Of a stretch of 64,000 bases of DNA, positions 61,133 to 64,000 are shown piece after piece (positions within the stretch are counted from its first letter, which is position 1; every line of letters begins with the position of its first letter). A model generated the notes under the pieces. The model searched no databases. It saw only the letters and a program-made list of their open reading frames with translations, and was not told the origin of the DNA. The translations under genes were made by a program, and so were the position numbers. Source of the DNA: an uncultured Shimia sp. (GTDB lineage: Bacteria > Pseudomonadota > Alphaproteobacteria > Rhodobacterales > Rhodobacteraceae); NCBI RefSeq assembly GCF_947493595.1, contig NZ_CANLRL010000002.1:186001-250000 (forward strand), read 5' to 3'.

Positions 61133-62371
61133 ATGCCGCAAAATGTGGTGGTGATTGGGGCAGGCATCGTGGGCGCGTCCACCGCACTGTGGCTGCGACG
61201 TGCCGGACATTCCGTGACCCTTCTGGACAAGAGCCGCCCGGGCATGGGCGCCTCCTTTGGCAATGCTTGTCTGCTGGCGAGCTGCGCCGTGGTGCCCAAC
61301 GCCACACCGGGCCTCGCGACCAAAGCCCCAGGCTACCTGCTCAACCCGAACTTCCCGCTGTTTCTGAAGTGGGCCAACCTGCCGCGCCTAACCCCGTGGT
61401 TCCTGAAATACCTCGGTTTTGCCAACGACAAAGACGCCCGCCGTTTCACCCATGTGCTGGCTGATCTGATTGGTGACAGTGTGGATCAACACAAAGCCTT
61501 GGCCAAAGACACCGCCGCCGAACGCTTCATTGCCGACACGGATTACCTCTACGCCTACAAAGACCGCGCCGCCTTTGAAGCGGACAGCTACACATGGGAT
61601 CTGCGCGCCAGCGTGGGCTTTGTGCCCGACGTCATCGAAGGCCCCGCCGTGCAAGAACTCGAGCCCATCCTGGACGCCCAAACGTCCTTCCTCGCGGTGA
61701 ACAAAGACCACGGCTACATCCTCAACCCGGCTGGCTACGTGCAATCATTGGTGGACACGTTCACCGGCATGGGCGGTCGTTTTGTGCAGGCCGAAGTGCG
61801 TGACTTTGACCTATCAGGCGGGCAAGTCACCGCTGTGATGACCGATCAAGGCCAGTTTGACTGTGACCGCGCCGTGCTGTCCTCTGGTATCTGGTCCAAG
61901 CCTTTGATGCGCAAACTGGGCTTCACCGTGCCGCTCGAAACCGAGCGCGGCTATCACATCACCTTCAAAGAGCCTTCCATCCGCCCCAACCATCCGATGA
62001 TGATCGCCTCGGCCAAATTTGTCGCCACCCCCATGCAGCACGGCCTGCGCTGTGCCGGCATTGTGGAGTTTGGCGATCTGTCGGAAAAGAAATCCAAAGC
62101 CCCGCTGGCCCTGTTGCGCCGCCGCGTGGCTGAAGTCTTCCCGACAATGACCGCGGAAACTGACGAAGAATGGCTTGGTTTCCGCCCATCCCTTCCAGAC
62201 AGCCTACCCATGGTGGGTGAGATAGGCCAAAGCGGTGTCTACACCGCTTTTGGTCACCAACATGTGGGCCTCACCGGCGGGGCCAAAACCGGGCGCTTGG
62301 TAGCCGATCTGATCTCCGACACACCGCCCAACATCGACCTTTCACCCGTAAATCCAATGCGGTTTAGCTGA
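61133..62371 (+). CDS. dadA: D-amino-acid dehydrogenase (DadA-like FAD oxidoreductase)
   Basis: A 412-residue DAO-family flavoenzyme. VVVIGAGIVGASTALWLRRAGHSVTLLD is in two parts the FAD fold (GAGIVG), and SFGNACLLASCAVVPNATPG and the C-terminal GFRPSLPDSLPMVG and GHQHVGLTGG are DadA-like. It oxidises D-amino acids, passing electrons to the quinone pool. A GGGGGGG tract precedes the ATG. It is separate from the kinase by 59 bases. Confidence 0.85.
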   Translation: MPQNVVVIGAGIVGASTALWLRRAGHSVTLLDKSRPGMGASFGNACLLASCAVVPNATPGLATKAPGYLLNPNFPLFLKWANLPRLTPWFLKYLGFANDKDARRFTHVLADLIGDSVDQHKALAKDTAAERFIADTDYLYAYKDRAAFEADSYTWDLRASVGFVPDVIEGPAVQELEPILDAQTSFLAVNKDHGYILNPAGYVQSLVDTFTGMGGRFVQAEVRDFDLSGGQVTAVMTDQGQFDCDRAVLSSGIWSKPLMRKLGFTVPLETERGYHITFKEPSIRPNHPMMIASAKFVATPMQHGLRCAGIVEFGDLSEKKSKAPLALLRRRVAEVFPTMTAETDEEWLGFRPSLPDSLPMVGEIGQSGVYTAFGHQHVGLTGGAKTGRLVADLISDTPPNIDLSPVNPMRFS

Positions 62372-62381
62372 CGCCAAAACC

Positions 62382-62413
62382 AAAACAGCGCCGCCCAAAG
62401 GCGACGCTGTTTT
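62382..62413. terminator. Bidirectional terminator between dadA and hemY
   Basis: AAAACAGCG and CGCTGTTTT flank an inner CGCC-CAAA-GGCG hairpin with one mismatch (62382-62413). The T and A runs on both sides fit the convergent genes. Confidence 0.85.
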
Positions 62414-62434
62414 GATGTCTCTCAAGCAAGGGCC

Positions 62435-63925
62435 TTAAGCGGACTTAAGCGCTTCCTTTGAGGTCTCTTCGGTCTCCCCAGGAGCTTCCGTGGCCTCGCC
62501 TTCGACCACATCAACCTCTTCCGCGTCCTCAGCCTCGGAGTGATCCTCCAATGCCCCAATGATCAGCGGCAGCATCGCCGCGCCGGTTTCGCTCAACCCT
62601 TCGGTTTCCGGCGGCGCGGTCCAGCTCAGCGTGTCAAAGCTGTGGCAGTTGTCACAGGTTGGCGCCCACTCCGCATGGATATTGTGACAGGTATCACAAA
62701 CCCACTGCGGGCCCCGTGGCGAACTGAGCGCCTTGGCCAAATAGCCTTTCACAACCGCATCATTGGCGCCTTCGCCACGCTCAATCGCCGCCATGATGGT
62801 CAGCGAACGTTGGGTGGCGTCATTTTCCACCAGATCGCCCAGCGCGCGACGCGCTTCCGGGAAATCCTCCGCCGCAATATACAGCTCCGCCATCAGCATC
62901 TTGCTCTCGGCGTGGTTTGCAGTGTTCTTTGTCAGGTTTTTAAACCGTTTGATCCGCGCTTCTGGCGTTTCCTCCGGCGCGATCTCGGCAAACGCCGCCG
63001 CCAAATCCGGATGCGGCTGCGCATCCCAAGCTTTCTTGATCAGACGCGTCGCATTGCGCGGCTTACCTTTGCCAACATACCCCCGCGCTGCCATTACCGC
63101 CGCCGGGATCAGGTCGGGCGACAATCGGTTGGCCTCAATCGCCTGCTCCTGAGTCTCAATGCTGGCATCTTCCGCAATCAATTCCTTCGCTTCCGACAGC
63201 GCCAAGACCGCATCACGACGGCGATGCACGTCGCGTGGCAGCGTGCCATGGCGCAGCTTCGCATTCAGCGTCCCGCGCGCGCCTTTCCAATCTTTGCTTT
63301 CGGTCTGCAGACGCAGCAGCGTGTCCTGCACCTCCACATGACGCGGCTTGAGCGCAAAGGCATTTTCTGCCAGCTTCAGCGCCACTTCCGTGTTGCCGGC
63401 CTCAAGCTTCTGCTTCATCAGCCCGCGAATACCAACAAACCGCGTGCCTTCGTTCTGCAGCAACTTCTTGTAGGTCTCTTCCGCCTTCTTGGTGTCACCG
63501 CTCAACTCGGCCGCCTGCGCCACAATCAGGTTGGTCAGCTCCGGCTTGTGCAGCTTTTTCTCGGCCAGCCGCGCCTTCTCCATCGCCGTGCGCCCTTCGC
63601 CAGAGGCCAGCGCCGTCACACTATCGGCCAACGCCTGATAGCCTTTCTTTTCCCGGTTGCGGTCAAAATAACGGCTGATCGCGGTTTCATCCCCGTTCAG
63701 GAACTTCAGCGTCGCCACCAGAAGGCCCAGCGCCTTGATGAACAGCCAAACCGCAGCCACCAGCGCGATCAAGGCCAAGGCGGTCTGAAACGGCCCAAGG
63801 CTGTATTCCACCCCGGCCACGGTGACCATCACCCCGCCTTCACTTTCCAGCAGGTAAATCGAGCCAAAGGTCAGCCCAGCGACAATGGCAACAAACGCAA
63901 TAATTTTAATCAGGGACCAGAGCAT
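62435..63925 (-). CDS. hemY: HemY-type TPR membrane protein with C-terminal zinc ribbon
   Basis: A 496-residue protein. Two N-terminal helices (about 5-25 and 45-70) are followed by a HemY_N and TPR-like helical repeat region (80-400) and a ribbon WVCDTCHNIHAEWAPTCDNC, then an acidic tail. The paired CxxC motifs happen to give CXXCH, but the spacing and cytoplasmic or peripheral context point to a rubredoxin-like metal site like that in LapB/YciM. HemY is linked to heme synthesis or protoheme, but alphaproteobacterial members have no settled role. Starts at 63925. Confidence 0.85.
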   Translation of the reverse strand: MLWSLIKIIAFVAIVAGLTFGSIYLLESEGGVMVTVAGVEYSLGPFQTALALIALVAAVWLFIKALGLLVATLKFLNGDETAISRYFDRNREKKGYQALADSVTALASGEGRTAMEKARLAEKKLHKPELTNLIVAQAAELSGDTKKAEETYKKLLQNEGTRFVGIRGLMKQKLEAGNTEVALKLAENAFALKPRHVEVQDTLLRLQTESKDWKGARGTLNAKLRHGTLPRDVHRRRDAVLALSEAKELIAEDASIETQEQAIEANRLSPDLIPAAVMAARGYVGKGKPRNATRLIKKAWDAQPHPDLAAAFAEIAPEETPEARIKRFKNLTKNTANHAESKMLMAELYIAAEDFPEARRALGDLVENDATQRSLTIMAAIERGEGANDAVVKGYLAKALSSPRGPQWVCDTCHNIHAEWAPTCDNCHSFDTLSWTAPPETEGLSETGAAMLPLIIGALEDHSEAEDAEEVDVVEGEATEAPGETEETSKEALKSA

Positions 63926-63935
63926 GAAACGACCC

Positions 63936-64000
63936 TCAGTTGGAGTTTAGGGTTTGCGCCAGATCTTCGGCGGCTTGAGTGGCAGCAGCGCGAGTCTGTG
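63936..64000 (-). CDS. C-terminal end of a gene upstream of hemY (probable HemX/mitofilin-like; partial)
   Basis: The last 20 codons and stop of a minus-strand frame are visible (ending AAATQAAEDLAQTLNSN, stop TGA at 63936-63938). Its stop is ten bases from the hemY start, as in the common alphaproteobacterial hemC-hemD-mitofilin/HemX-hemY run. Only this tail is in the window, so the identity is inferred from position. Confidence 0.5.
   Translation of the reverse strand, partial: QTRAAATQAAEDLAQTLNSN

Noticed and set aside
62638..62706. HemY as a diheme cytochrome c
   Set aside because: The CxxC pairs have ribbon spacing and follow a TPR-like region without a signal peptide for cytochrome maturation.
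1..64000. CRISPR array, insertion sequence or prophage
   Set aside because: No spaced direct repeats, transposase or phage genes were seen.

Overview
The window looks like an alphaproteobacterial chromosome segment, most likely Rhodobacteraceae (Roseobacter group). The evidence is an ALA-synthase type hemA, a norQDEF/nirS-ECF-DL-GHJN denitrification island with TTGAC-N4-GTCAA boxes, a rhizobial-type agl alpha-glucoside operon, a leader resembling the alphaproteobacterial serC RNA upstream of serC-serA, and the HemY/mitofilin-like pair at the right edge. Coding density is high, many genes overlap by ATGA or TGATG junctions, and I see no insertion sequence, phage or CRISPR array.

Region 1 (1-19217) is denitrification. 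It opens inside norQ, followed by norD, norE and norF. Next come two small membrane-protein genes behind a perfect FNR/Dnr box, then hemA with its own near-perfect box and a DUF2478-type gene. On the minus strand, transcribed toward them, are cytochrome cd1 nitrite reductase nirS, a NirT-type tetraheme cytochrome fused to an ethylbenzene-dehydrogenase-like heme domain, a cupredoxin, and the heme d1 genes nirE, C, F, DL, G, H, J, N. A CbiX-type chelatase ends the run. A Dnr-type Crp/Fnr regulator lies just upstream of nirS. Together these genes make precursor (HemA), siroheme-derived heme d1, the nitrite reductase and its electron donors, and NO-reductase assembly factors.

Region 2 (19329-34061) is mostly housekeeping or isolated genes: rlmN, a Hint-domain protein, an IalB-like protein, an AnsA-type asparaginase, a YCII protein, two linked membrane-anchored CDP-glycerol-transferase-like proteins, a TauE permease, serB, divergent serC-serA, a PPP-type phosphatase, an orphan ABC ATPase whose conserved motifs are all altered, and tRNA-Thr(CGT).

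Region 3 (34062-48170) is an amino-sugar catabolic island. It holds a GH20 hexosaminidase and a GntR/UTRA repressor, divergent from a complete CUT1 ABC transporter, a Gfo/Idh/MocA oxidoreductase, two SIS-domain deaminase/isomerase proteins, a ROK kinase, a KbaZ/GatZ-type protein, nagA and a CutC-family protein. It should take up and degrade N-acetylglucosamine and/or N-acetylgalactosamine oligosaccharides.

Region 4 (48171-57443) is an alpha-glucoside island. A GH1 beta-glucosidase and a LacI repressor are divergent from aglE-F-G-A-K, with two 14-16 bp LacI-type operators between them. Region 5 (57715-64000) has a PhnD-like binding protein beside a hybrid histidine kinase, a D-amino-acid dehydrogenase, HemY, and the last codons of a probable mitofilin/HemX-like gene.

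All functional calls come from reading motifs and context; no database search was run.
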